Assembly: GCF_009796745.1 (NCBI RefSeq)
Contig: NZ_CP047024.1
Location: forward strand, 186,001 to 250,000
DNA: 64,000 nt
From: Paraglaciecola sp. L1A13
GTDB taxonomy: Bacteria; Pseudomonadota; Gammaproteobacteria; Enterobacterales; Alteromonadaceae
Direction of reading: 5' to 3'
Shown here one piece after another: positions 50,149-59,258 of this stretch (positions within the stretch are counted from its first letter, which is position 1; each line of letters starts with the position of its first letter). The notes beneath the pieces are model-generated. The model was not told the DNA's origin and made no database searches. It worked only from the letters and a program-made list of their open reading frames with translations. The position numbers and the translations under genes are program-made.

Positions 50149-52266
50149 ATGAATAGCGAAGTTGACAAACTTTACCCCGTTGCATTTCTCAACTGGGCTG
50201 GTTCAAAGCAAGGTGGTGTTAGAAACCCATTCAAAAAAAACTCAGGCAGACCAGCAGGGAAAAAAATAGAAACACCTTTGACAATAAAGTTAAAAAAATG
50301 GGTTAGTGAAATTGTAAATAATAATTCGGAATACACGCCAAGGGCTATATTGTTAATAGGGGGACCAGGTAATGGTAAAACAGATGCTGTTGAAGGATGT
50401 ATAGAGGATTTTGATAAAGCTATAAAAGCTGATGGTGTCTTGATAGGACGCTTTGCCGAACAATACGAGATTTTAGAAGGGACATTACCCCCAAGAAAAT
50501 CAGTAGTTAATTTCTCGGATTTATGGGAACCAAAATTTGGTATAAAGCCAGAAATCCACTTAGTACAAGATGCTACAGAAAAAGACACTGAACAAAATCA
50601 GACAAATCCAGAAAAGCTTTTAAATGATGAACTTGTCAGTATATTAAATGGCGAGTTCCAAGGTGTTTATATCTGCTGTATCAACCGTGGAGTTTTAGCA
50701 AATGCTTCTTCATTGGCTCATAAAAAAAATAACAAACCTTTAATTAAACTGATTAATGAACTAGTTAAAGCCGCTAGTGGAGGACCATTAGCTCCCGATT
50801 CGTGGCCATTAGAAGGGCGAAATATTGCTATTTGGCCTATGGATGTCGAGTCATTAGTATCCCCTGCTTCTGGTGAGTCAATTGCAGTAATGCATCAGAT
50901 TTTGCATCAAGCTCTTAGAGATAAATTATGGCAACCCCCTTGTGACAACCATTCAGTCTGTCCATTTTGCCAAAATAAATTATTGCTTGAAGAGAAAGAA
51001 GCTCAAAATAACCTAGTGAAATTACTACATTTTTACGAATTATGTGCTGGAAAAAGATGGACTTTCCGAGATTTATATTCGCTAGTATCTTATTTGTTTA
51101 TTGGGGACCAAGAGGAGTTGATGATTGGAAAGAAACTATATTCACCATGTGAATGGACTGCAAATCAACTAGAGGTAATTAGTAAAGAAAAGGAAGACCT
51201 TAGCTTTGCCAAAGCGCCTTATCTCATGATGAGTAAATTATACCATCATCGATTATTTTCTTTATGGCCTAAATTGAATAAAGGTAATCACCGAACAGCA
51301 AAATTAGCTGTTCTTAAAAAGCCTAAAAGTTCAGAGCATTATAAAGAATATTGTAGTGCCTCAAACCATTTTAAGGCATTAGCTAATCTAACAAATAACG
51401 ATTCGAACTCTATAAGGAAAATACTTTCAGAAAGTTTTTCTCATTACCTAGATCCTGCGTTATTAAGTGGTGATGTGACTTTTTTCGAAAAGAACGTAAA
51501 CAATGAAAAAATCAATGTTACAGCAGACTTTATCGATGAAAGATTCGGGTTGTCTATCAGCGACGGCTTGAAGTTAGTTTCAAGAAGGTTGCCAGAATTA
51601 GATAAAAGAATTTTAAAAAATTTGATATTAGCAGATGAGTTTTTGATGGAGCATAACCATAGTCCTTTACTCTCGAATCAAGTCAGATTTTTACAGGCCT
51701 CAATCAGACAGTTTTCATCTAGATTGGTTAAACGCAGCTTAGGTGTTAAGTATGGTTTATGTAAAAGTGTTGCAGCCTTGAGCGATTATTCCAAATTCCA
51801 TGATGATAAAAAACAAATTAAGAACACTGAACGACAAATCCGTGGGTTAATAAATGAGCACGGACATTTTTCTATTCCCTTATCAACAACGTTTGGCCAA
51901 CCAGTTGCACATCGAGATAGAGACATTTCATTACTGGTGAGCGAAATTAAGCCAAAAATGGTTAAGTTTTATGACGGTTTATCGAAACCTAAGGAGTACT
52001 TGCCATATATTTCCATTCACAAAAAACGTTATTTGCCAGTAACTTTCAATTTATTTAAATCTTTAAGAGAAATAGAAAAGGGTCTAAATGAAGCTTCACT
52101 ACCTGAAGAAATTTTCGCAATGCTTGATGAAGTTAAATCAATAATAGCTGGTGAGATAGTTAGGGATGAAGACTACCTTGATTTAAGTGCAAAAATTAAA
52201 ATTGGTGCTAAAGAGTTTGAGATTGATACAGATGAAGATTTAGCTTTTACTGGAGAAATTAAATGA
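50149..52266 (+). CDS. DptF-like P-loop ATPase of the candidate restriction operon
   Basis: This 705-residue protein carries a P-loop, GGPGNGKT at residues 71-78. Further on, VYICCINRGVLANASSLAHK and a CPFC zinc knuckle (Cys271, Cys274, with Cys265 nearby) precede WTFRDLYSLVSYLF. This order (P-loop, an INxGxLAN-like block, CPxC, then R-D-L helix) is what I recall from DptF, the ATPase of the phosphorothioation-dependent restriction complex DptFGH. It is longer than typical DptF. It opens an A+T-rich operon, and its ATGA junction overlaps the next gene by 4 nt. No DndABCDE modification genes are in the window. A C5 methyltransferase is present instead. Confidence 0.7.
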   Translation: MNSEVDKLYPVAFLNWAGSKQGGVRNPFKKNSGRPAGKKIETPLTIKLKKWVSEIVNNNSEYTPRAILLIGGPGNGKTDAVEGCIEDFDKAIKADGVLIGRFAEQYEILEGTLPPRKSVVNFSDLWEPKFGIKPEIHLVQDATEKDTEQNQTNPEKLLNDELVSILNGEFQGVYICCINRGVLANASSLAHKKNNKPLIKLINELVKAASGGPLAPDSWPLEGRNIAIWPMDVESLVSPASGESIAVMHQILHQALRDKLWQPPCDNHSVCPFCQNKLLLEEKEAQNNLVKLLHFYELCAGKRWTFRDLYSLVSYLFIGDQEELMIGKKLYSPCEWTANQLEVISKEKEDLSFAKAPYLMMSKLYHHRLFSLWPKLNKGNHRTAKLAVLKKPKSSEHYKEYCSASNHFKALANLTNNDSNSIRKILSESFSHYLDPALLSGDVTFFEKNVNNEKINVTADFIDERFGLSISDGLKLVSRRLPELDKRILKNLILADEFLMEHNHSPLLSNQVRFLQASIRQFSSRLVKRSLGVKYGLCKSVAALSDYSKFHDDKKQIKNTERQIRGLINEHGHFSIPLSTTFGQPVAHRDRDISLLVSEIKPKMVKFYDGLSKPKEYLPYISIHKKRYLPVTFNLFKSLREIEKGLNEASLPEEIFAMLDEVKSIIAGEIVRDEDYLDLSAKIKIGAKEFEIDTDEDLAFTGEIK

Positions 52267-53798
52267 GTCATCTGTCTAGTTTCAATGAAGCACCTTGGAA
52301 ATCAGAAGCATTACATAAAAAATATACAAAGAGCTTTCTTCATTTAAGTCCTTTACCCGAAGTAGCTACGGGAGAGATTTTACTGGCTTCATTGTATCGA
52401 AATGTAGGTTTTTCTGGAGTAATTTCCGAAAGGCAACCACCTGTTCTTGGTCGGAAATTAACCAGAAACCTTGATAAACGAAAGCGACCTAATGGTGCTG
52501 AAAGTGCAATTGATATAGATGATGATTTATGGAATCAAATTGTTACTAGGTCAATTACAAGTCCTAAGCAAACCAATCAATCTAAAAAACAATTTTTACA
52601 ATTAAGTCCATTGGTACCAGATTCTACTATTTATTCAATGTCAGCAAGGCTGGCCGGAAATCCATGGAATCCAGGTAAATTGATTGCCAAAATGATTAGT
52701 ATGGGTACTGATGATAAAGTTGATGCATTATATTTATGGCAGGAGATATTTGATAAGTTATCGGTTACAGAAGACGATGACATTTGGGCACAATTAATTC
52801 AAAAAGAGTTTACGACTTGGCGTGAAAAAGAGTTTGTAGGGACTTGGTCTAGACCAAACCATTTACCCTTAAAAGAAGATGAAATTTTCGGCAACCTTTC
52901 ATTACAAAATCCTGCCCTGCAATTTGTAAAGGACTTAAAAATAGTCCTTGCGTTGAAAAACTATTTAACACGAAGGCAATGGATTTCAATGGTGGAATCA
53001 TTGTGTCGAATCGCTGCCTGTTCCCATGTTATGTGGCTTTGTACCATAAATAAAAAAATATCTTCAATGCTTGAGCAGGCTTTGAGCGAAGGGAAGCACT
53101 TTAATGAAGAAGAAGTAAAATATGAATTATCACAAAATGATAACTTTTGGTCTCTAGAACAGCCAACTAATAAAACTATAGAAGCAACAGTAAGGGGTTA
53201 TATATTAGGTCGTTGTTCTATTAATTTAATTTTATGCAACATTTCAGATAATGATTATTTTGATGATAATGCAGTTATTCTATCCTCTCCACAAAAAATC
53301 ACTCAAACGTTAAATCACTTAGCCAAACAATATAAGTATTTCGATTACCCGGCATATAGAGAAAATTATAGATCCATTCTTGACATGGAACCTAAGATCA
53401 CAGCATGCAAAAAAGGAACATCTAAAAATATTTTAGAATTCATTAGTTACGTTGTTAGGCAAAGGCAAACATCTGAAGCAGGCTTAGAAAGCTATGACCA
53501 AGGTTACTTTCTTCGTAAAAAAGGTGCTTATTCAAGTGCCCCATGGGTAGTGGGGTTAGGACCTACAGCACTTTTATTGATGGTGCATTGTACTGCAGCT
53601 CAGACAGAAGGCCCCTGTACTATTGCTGACTTAATTAAGCAACTTTCCTTTTACGGCCTAGAGGCAGAGATTCAACAAGATAGTAATAGTACATTCTATA
53701 AATTACTTAGAAGTTTAGGTTTAGTAATTGAGAGTCCCGATGCAGAGGGTGGCATGGTCATCAATACACCTTTCAAAATAGGGAATAGTAATGAATAG
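52263..53798 (+). CDS. Unrecognised middle protein of the DptF/H-like operon (DptG position)
   Basis: The 511-residue protein has no enzymatic motif I can identify. It is mostly helical. The central part (LKNYLTRRQWISMVESLCRIAACSHVMWLCTI) is cysteine- and tryptophan-rich, and the last ~80 residues (CTIADLIKQLSFYGLEAE...FYKLLRSLGLVIESPDAEGGMVI) look like a winged helix. It occupies the place of DptG between the DptF-like and DptH-like genes and is coupled to both by 4-nt and 8-nt overlaps, so an equimolar complex is likely. Similarity to DptG itself is not evident by eye. Confidence 0.6.
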   Translation: MSHLSSFNEAPWKSEALHKKYTKSFLHLSPLPEVATGEILLASLYRNVGFSGVISERQPPVLGRKLTRNLDKRKRPNGAESAIDIDDDLWNQIVTRSITSPKQTNQSKKQFLQLSPLVPDSTIYSMSARLAGNPWNPGKLIAKMISMGTDDKVDALYLWQEIFDKLSVTEDDDIWAQLIQKEFTTWREKEFVGTWSRPNHLPLKEDEIFGNLSLQNPALQFVKDLKIVLALKNYLTRRQWISMVESLCRIAACSHVMWLCTINKKISSMLEQALSEGKHFNEEEVKYELSQNDNFWSLEQPTNKTIEATVRGYILGRCSINLILCNISDNDYFDDNAVILSSPQKITQTLNHLAKQYKYFDYPAYRENYRSILDMEPKITACKKGTSKNILEFISYVVRQRQTSEAGLESYDQGYFLRKKGAYSSAPWVVGLGPTALLLMVHCTAAQTEGPCTIADLIKQLSFYGLEAEIQQDSNSTFYKLLRSLGLVIESPDAEGGMVINTPFKIGNSNE

Positions 53799-56700
53799 TT
53801 TTTATAAGTTTTTGATTAAAGAAGTTAAGGATGAAATTTCAGCTCTCTTAACTAATGAAAAAGATCCGATTCGTGTGCTTTTTTCAGGGTTACCAAAGAA
53901 CATGTTGGAAAAAATATTTACCTATCTTTGTAATGGAGAAAAACAGCTAAAAATATCAAGAGATAATTTAACAAAACATATTCCTGTTTTACTTGTTGAT
54001 TCAAGTATTAATAATGATCCTCAAAACTTAAATTCAGGCAGGTGCACAAATAATCATTTAGTAACTGTTAGGAATACAGAGGAGGGCTCATATTTTGCTT
54101 TACATGCTATTGATGATATTACGAACCTTTCTTCTGAAACCGCGGCGGAGCGCAAAGGAATTTCAACCCAACATCATAATAATGTGCATGAATGGTTGGA
54201 AGAATCTTTAATTTTAAATATTTTGAATTCGATACTTTCTAAATTTCACGAAAACGAACAGGAAACAGTAAGTGAAGTTATTAAAGGGGCTTTAACAGAA
54301 GCATGGGATGGCGATCAAAGACATCGTGACAGACGTGCTGTTTGGACTATCCTGGAGGATACTTATAATACTGTATCTACTAATCCAAATAGCCTTCACC
54401 TTTATGAACAGCTTGGTTTGCCCTGCATAGAAGGTGATGAAATTTTAGCCACTTTAAAATTACCTGAAAAGATTTCCAATTACTTTGTTGAATATGGTTT
54501 TCATAGTGGTTTAGAAATGATGACTAATGAGCTACCTGATGAAGACTTTGAACTCAAAGAAGCTCTAGAATCATTTATCAAGTCTATTTCTGTAAACTGC
54601 CTTTTGGCATCAGAATTTCATGATAATCCAATGGGTAATTATGCAAAAGCAAAAGAACATGATGAGTCGAACTGGTGGAATACTTTAACCAATAAAACTT
54701 GGGGCAAGCTATTAGGAGGCTTTTCTGAACCACAAGAATATTCAGAAATTATAGTTACATGCTTAGATACACTCTATAACCCAATATCTAAAAGTCACCC
54801 TGACGTTGTTCAAAATAGAACATCTTTTCTAATATCCCCCGCTGATGAACAAGGTGAAGTAATATTAGAGATAAGTAAGTCGTCGGGTAATAAAGCGTTA
54901 CAAAGCATAGCAACAATTACAATTACAGATACAGATGTAAATTGGGAAGACGAAGTTGGATTTTTAGAGCATGATTTATTTCTTAGATACCATTTTTCAT
55001 CTGATTCACTTGTAAAACCATTAGTTTATAAAGTAATAAACTTAGAGTCATTTAAGCCCCAGATTACAATTAACTGTCGGTCAGCAACCAAAATCACCCC
55101 TTTCAAATTTAAAGCTAAGAAAGGGAAAATAGCCAAAAAAAATAATGAGGGACATTATGAATGCCAAATTGAATTAAATGGTATAGGTTCTCACACTCTT
55201 GATTTATTTCATACGGCCGGGCTAAAACTAGATTCCAAGATGACTGGTTTTTTCTCTAGTGACTCCAATGATGAAGTTACATTTAAAAATATAACACCTT
55301 CCTCTAAAGAGCATGCTGTTTGTTTAATTGAAGCTGATGAAGATTGTGTTTATGAATTCGAACTCGATGATTATGATAGTAATGTAACTCGTAAATATTT
55401 AATTAGCTTTACAGTTAGTGAATTTATTCCTAAAGGTGTTTCGAGTGAATTTCGCAAGCTCGTAATTGAAAGTAGTGGTGGAAAATCAGCTTTAAAAGTT
55501 GATGTAAGACAGACCATGCTATCAAACTTTGAACATTGGATCCTGAGTGATCATGAGTCTTTCTATCCGGTTATTTTAGGGCCTGGATTGAAGAATAAAT
55601 GGACCAAGCCAGTCTGGAATTCAAATCCGGTAATCTCGGATATGAAAATTTTCTTGGATCCCAGGCCAACATACGATTCACTAGCTTCAGCAGTACCTCA
55701 AACTTATATTAAAAGCCGTGATATTCTCCGTATTTTATTGAAAAAATATTGTGATAATAATGGGGATTCAATTGAATCTTTGAATTTCGGGTTACTTTAT
55801 TTAGATGACGAATTTAAAGTAGCATTTAATTCATACATCACAGAATATTTCAAATGGCTAAATAGTGATTATGAAACAGCTATATGGAGTGATATTTTAA
55901 CCGTGCACTCTGAAGAATCGAGCAATAATTGTTTAAACTCTATTCCAGATGCTGTTATTTTATCACCATTTCACCCCGTAAGAATTGCCTGGCACTGCAA
56001 TGCTCAACGTTTACTTGAAGATGCCAGAAAAGATGGAGTTTGTGCACCGGCTTCAGGTGTTATTGACCCCACCGTATTTCCTGATTGCTTTGCGCTACCA
56101 TGCTTAAATGCTAATTCATCACCTGAATATAAAGGTTTTGCCTCGGTAAGAGCCTCCTCTGATTATTGGAGTGTTCTTTGGAGTACTGACAGTATATCTA
56201 ACATCAACGATGAAGATTATGAATCAATTTTTGGCGATGAGTTTGGAATAACGATAGACGGGATAGCACAAGGTTTCAGCACTCAGCAAGTTAAAAGGAC
56301 ACTTGATGATGTTCGACAACTAGCATGTGCAAAATCTACTTTAACTATATCTTTAACAAGTGACACTACAGGCCAAAGTTCTTGTAATGTTGGGGTCGAG
56401 GAGTGGTGTGAGGAAAACTTAGGGATAGAAAAAGATGAATGGTCCTCAGCTGGTGCAAACTCACTTAGAGTATATGATACGAGATCTCAAAAAGCGCAGC
56501 CTGAACCAGCAATTCTAGCATCATTAACTGCCCGTTCTGGTACTAATGTACGTTGGTATACAAAAAAGAATAATGAAAAAATTGAGAAGAGAGATTTAGC
56601 TATTATTGATCATTTAAAAACGATGAATAATACCTTCGAGAAGCATAATTTTAATTCAGCTGTTGACACAACTGGTTTGTTTAGAAAAAGTATTAAACAT

Positions 56701-59178
56701 AGCTTTTCAAAACAGAATAAGTTTTTGGCAGAGTCTAGAGTTGGTCATTTCATCACATCACCAATTGATGAGGATGGAAGTATCAAAAATGTTTTATTAA
56801 ATACTCTCGATGTCATGGAAAGCTCATGTAAAGAGTTTGATTTATTCGATAGTTTAGTATTTGCACCAAACTTAAAGACATTGGAAGACTCCCTCTTTAA
56901 CACTAATTTTTGCGCAGTTTCATCTTCGACTATAGATGCATCTTGTTTCCAGATGCCAGATCAAACATCGTTACTGTGGGATTATGAGTTACCAAAATAC
57001 TCTTCTGATCAAGGTCAATCAAGCGGATTTTATTTATTGGCTCGCGAGTCGGATAATATGCATGAGGCTCTTAAAAATGCACTAATAGAATTCCAAGGGG
57101 AAACACCTTTAGATAAAGAGCAAAGCAAAAGTTTACTACAAGAGATATCACTAAGAGGTATGCCAACGTTAAAGAAATTAACGAGTGGAGGAACGTCAAG
57201 CTTTGGTGAGATAGGTATGCTAGTCGCCTTAAGATTATTACAAACCGAATTTCAGAATAATATCAATTGTAATGGCTTAATTCCTGTAATCAAAGATTCA
57301 CATATAAACTTGATTATCCCAGCGGATATATTCCAACCAAGGTTTGATAGCCTAAGAGCTCATTTAAAGACGGGTAATATGGAGAGACCAGATTTAATTG
57401 TTATTAGTATTGGTTTATCGGAAGGGAAGGCAAAGTCAATTCGTTTAACCCCTGTGGAAGTTAAAGCTAGATCTGAAAAGATGATGCCAGAAGAAAGAGT
57501 TAACGCTATAAAGCAAGCGAAGACTTTTGCTGATTTTCTTGAATATATGCAAAAAGAATCCCAGAAGAGTGAGCTGTGGGGACTTGCTTGGAGAGAGATG
57601 CTGTCATCATGGATTGATTATGGCTTTAGAATATATGGTGAAATAAATAGTGTTAAGAAGAAAAGCTTTGAGTGGTCTAAGTTTCATGAATCGACAATTA
57701 TTAGTTTGATGTCAAAAAATATTGATGTTGAAATTGACAAAGTAGGCAGGTTGATTAGTTTAGAAAATTGCTTGCATGGGGAAATAATTTCATCTGTTGA
57801 TAAAGAATTTAAAGATACAATTGTTTTATCTCACCATTCTGCTGCTGCTTTACTAAGTGATAAACAAGAGACTGTGATTAAAGATGTTTTTTCAAAAGTT
57901 GGTCATTGGGGCTTATTGAGTGACGTTAAGAAAGTGAGTGCGACTACAGAATTAGAAGTAAGCCAAGACAAAGAAAATCAAGGTGAACAAAAAAGTCCCT
58001 TAACTCCTGATCATGAAGAGATTCCAAAAGATGTAGGTAAAGAAAGCACTACTAATAGTTTAGGAATTAATTTCAAGGTTGGTGAAAGTCTGGATAGGTT
58101 TGAAAATAAAGACACTACTTTTTATCCCGGCAATACAGCTTTGAATAACATAAATATAGGAGTAGTTGGTGATCTTGGTACAGGTAAAACACAACTACTA
58201 AAATCATTAGTGTATCAACTAGTAAGTAAGCCAGAGAATAATCGTGGAGTCGCACCAAAAGTTCTTATATTGGATTATAAACGTGACTTTAGTGACCTTG
58301 ATAATGAAAACTGTAAATTCATATCTAAAACTGATATTAAGGTTTTTAAGCCCAAAGACCTTCCTCTGAATATGTTCAACACTTCAGATTCATCAGCGGC
58401 AACTCCCTGGTTAGACCGCTATTCATTTTTTAGAGATGTACTAAGTAAAATATTTAGTGCACAGAAACCTCTTCAAGATAATTTTTTGAAAAAAGCAGTT
58501 AAAAAATGCTTCAAGGAAATCGAAGGGAGAGACCCAACTGTTTATGAAGTATTTGAAGCCTACGAAGAGCTGGTGGATGGTAAGGTTGATACTACCTATA
58601 CAATAATGAGTGATATAATCGATTACGAAATATTTGAAAGTAATCCTGATAAAATAAAAACCTTCGAAAGTTTTTTTGATAGCACTATTGCCATTGATCT
58701 AAGCGGGTTCAGTGACGATAAAATAAAGAATATGATAATCGTTATCTTCCTTAACTTTTACTACGACTATATGAAAAAAGTAAAGAAAAGGCCTTTTTTA
58801 GGTGAGAGCCCTCAAACAAGGTTTATTGATTCTTATCTCCTAGTTGATGAAGCACACAACATCATGCCTTATGAATTCCCGGTACTGAGTAAACTATTGT
58901 TACAAGGCCGAGAATTTGGGGTTGGTGTAATTCTCGCTTCACAATTCTTTTCACATTTTAAAACTAATAAAGAAAATTATATGGAGCCAATTCAGAGTTG
59001 GTTTGTACATAAAGTACCTGGAATTAAAGTAAGCGATTTAGATCGGATTGGTTTGCCAAACTCGGGTCAAAGTACAATTAACAGAATAGCTTCGTTAGAG
59101 GTCTTTGAGTCACTATGCAAAACATTAGGTCATAATGGGGATTTTATTAAGGGAATACCATTTTATAAACTGGATTAA
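53791..59178 (+). CDS. DptH-like giant protein: PD-(D/E)XK-like nuclease and HerA-type ATPase
   Basis: The 1795-residue protein has a long N-terminal region with a beta-rich part (about 350-560), an LSPFHPVR motif at 724-731 typical of DptH-like large proteins as I recall, and a possible PD-(D/E)XK nuclease core (PDLIVI with Asp1201, then EVK with Glu1223 and Lys1225, followed by the QAKTF helix). A low-complexity linker comes at about 1385-1420, and then a C-terminal HerA/FtsK-type ATPase with Walker A GDLGTGKT (1460-1467) and Walker B LLVDEAHNI (Asp1686, Glu1687), plus ILASQFFSHF sensor. It probably translocates on and cuts foreign DNA. The ATG overlaps the upstream stop by 8 nt. Confidence 0.72.
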   Translation: MNSFYKFLIKEVKDEISALLTNEKDPIRVLFSGLPKNMLEKIFTYLCNGEKQLKISRDNLTKHIPVLLVDSSINNDPQNLNSGRCTNNHLVTVRNTEEGSYFALHAIDDITNLSSETAAERKGISTQHHNNVHEWLEESLILNILNSILSKFHENEQETVSEVIKGALTEAWDGDQRHRDRRAVWTILEDTYNTVSTNPNSLHLYEQLGLPCIEGDEILATLKLPEKISNYFVEYGFHSGLEMMTNELPDEDFELKEALESFIKSISVNCLLASEFHDNPMGNYAKAKEHDESNWWNTLTNKTWGKLLGGFSEPQEYSEIIVTCLDTLYNPISKSHPDVVQNRTSFLISPADEQGEVILEISKSSGNKALQSIATITITDTDVNWEDEVGFLEHDLFLRYHFSSDSLVKPLVYKVINLESFKPQITINCRSATKITPFKFKAKKGKIAKKNNEGHYECQIELNGIGSHTLDLFHTAGLKLDSKMTGFFSSDSNDEVTFKNITPSSKEHAVCLIEADEDCVYEFELDDYDSNVTRKYLISFTVSEFIPKGVSSEFRKLVIESSGGKSALKVDVRQTMLSNFEHWILSDHESFYPVILGPGLKNKWTKPVWNSNPVISDMKIFLDPRPTYDSLASAVPQTYIKSRDILRILLKKYCDNNGDSIESLNFGLLYLDDEFKVAFNSYITEYFKWLNSDYETAIWSDILTVHSEESSNNCLNSIPDAVILSPFHPVRIAWHCNAQRLLEDARKDGVCAPASGVIDPTVFPDCFALPCLNANSSPEYKGFASVRASSDYWSVLWSTDSISNINDEDYESIFGDEFGITIDGIAQGFSTQQVKRTLDDVRQLACAKSTLTISLTSDTTGQSSCNVGVEEWCEENLGIEKDEWSSAGANSLRVYDTRSQKAQPEPAILASLTARSGTNVRWYTKKNNEKIEKRDLAIIDHLKTMNNTFEKHNFNSAVDTTGLFRKSIKHSFSKQNKFLAESRVGHFITSPIDEDGSIKNVLLNTLDVMESSCKEFDLFDSLVFAPNLKTLEDSLFNTNFCAVSSSTIDASCFQMPDQTSLLWDYELPKYSSDQGQSSGFYLLARESDNMHEALKNALIEFQGETPLDKEQSKSLLQEISLRGMPTLKKLTSGGTSSFGEIGMLVALRLLQTEFQNNINCNGLIPVIKDSHINLIIPADIFQPRFDSLRAHLKTGNMERPDLIVISIGLSEGKAKSIRLTPVEVKARSEKMMPEERVNAIKQAKTFADFLEYMQKESQKSELWGLAWREMLSSWIDYGFRIYGEINSVKKKSFEWSKFHESTIISLMSKNIDVEIDKVGRLISLENCLHGEIISSVDKEFKDTIVLSHHSAAALLSDKQETVIKDVFSKVGHWGLLSDVKKVSATTELEVSQDKENQGEQKSPLTPDHEEIPKDVGKESTTNSLGINFKVGESLDRFENKDTTFYPGNTALNNINIGVVGDLGTGKTQLLKSLVYQLVSKPENNRGVAPKVLILDYKRDFSDLDNENCKFISKTDIKVFKPKDLPLNMFNTSDSSAATPWLDRYSFFRDVLSKIFSAQKPLQDNFLKKAVKKCFKEIEGRDPTVYEVFEAYEELVDGKVDTTYTIMSDIIDYEIFESNPDKIKTFESFFDSTIAIDLSGFSDDKIKNMIIVIFLNFYYDYMKKVKKRPFLGESPQTRFIDSYLLVDEAHNIMPYEFPVLSKLLLQGREFGVGVILASQFFSHFKTNKENYMEPIQSWFVHKVPGIKVSDLDRIGLPNSGQSTINRIASLEVFESLCKTLGHNGDFIKGIPFYKLD

Positions 59179-59245
59179 GTATTACCATTTACAGTATCCT
59201 ACTTGGCAATAAATAGGAATGTAGCTTGCAATGCTGTATATAAAT

Positions 59246-59255
59246 ACAGTACTGT
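59246..59255. promoter_or_regulatory. Palindromic element before the methyltransferase gene
   Basis: ACAGTACTGT is a perfect 10-bp palindrome, and CTGTA...TACAG (59234-59249) overlaps it. It lies in the only gap (80 bp) of the operon, right before the C5 methyltransferase start. It might be a control site or internal promoter element. Confidence 0.4.
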
Positions 59256-59258
59256 GAG

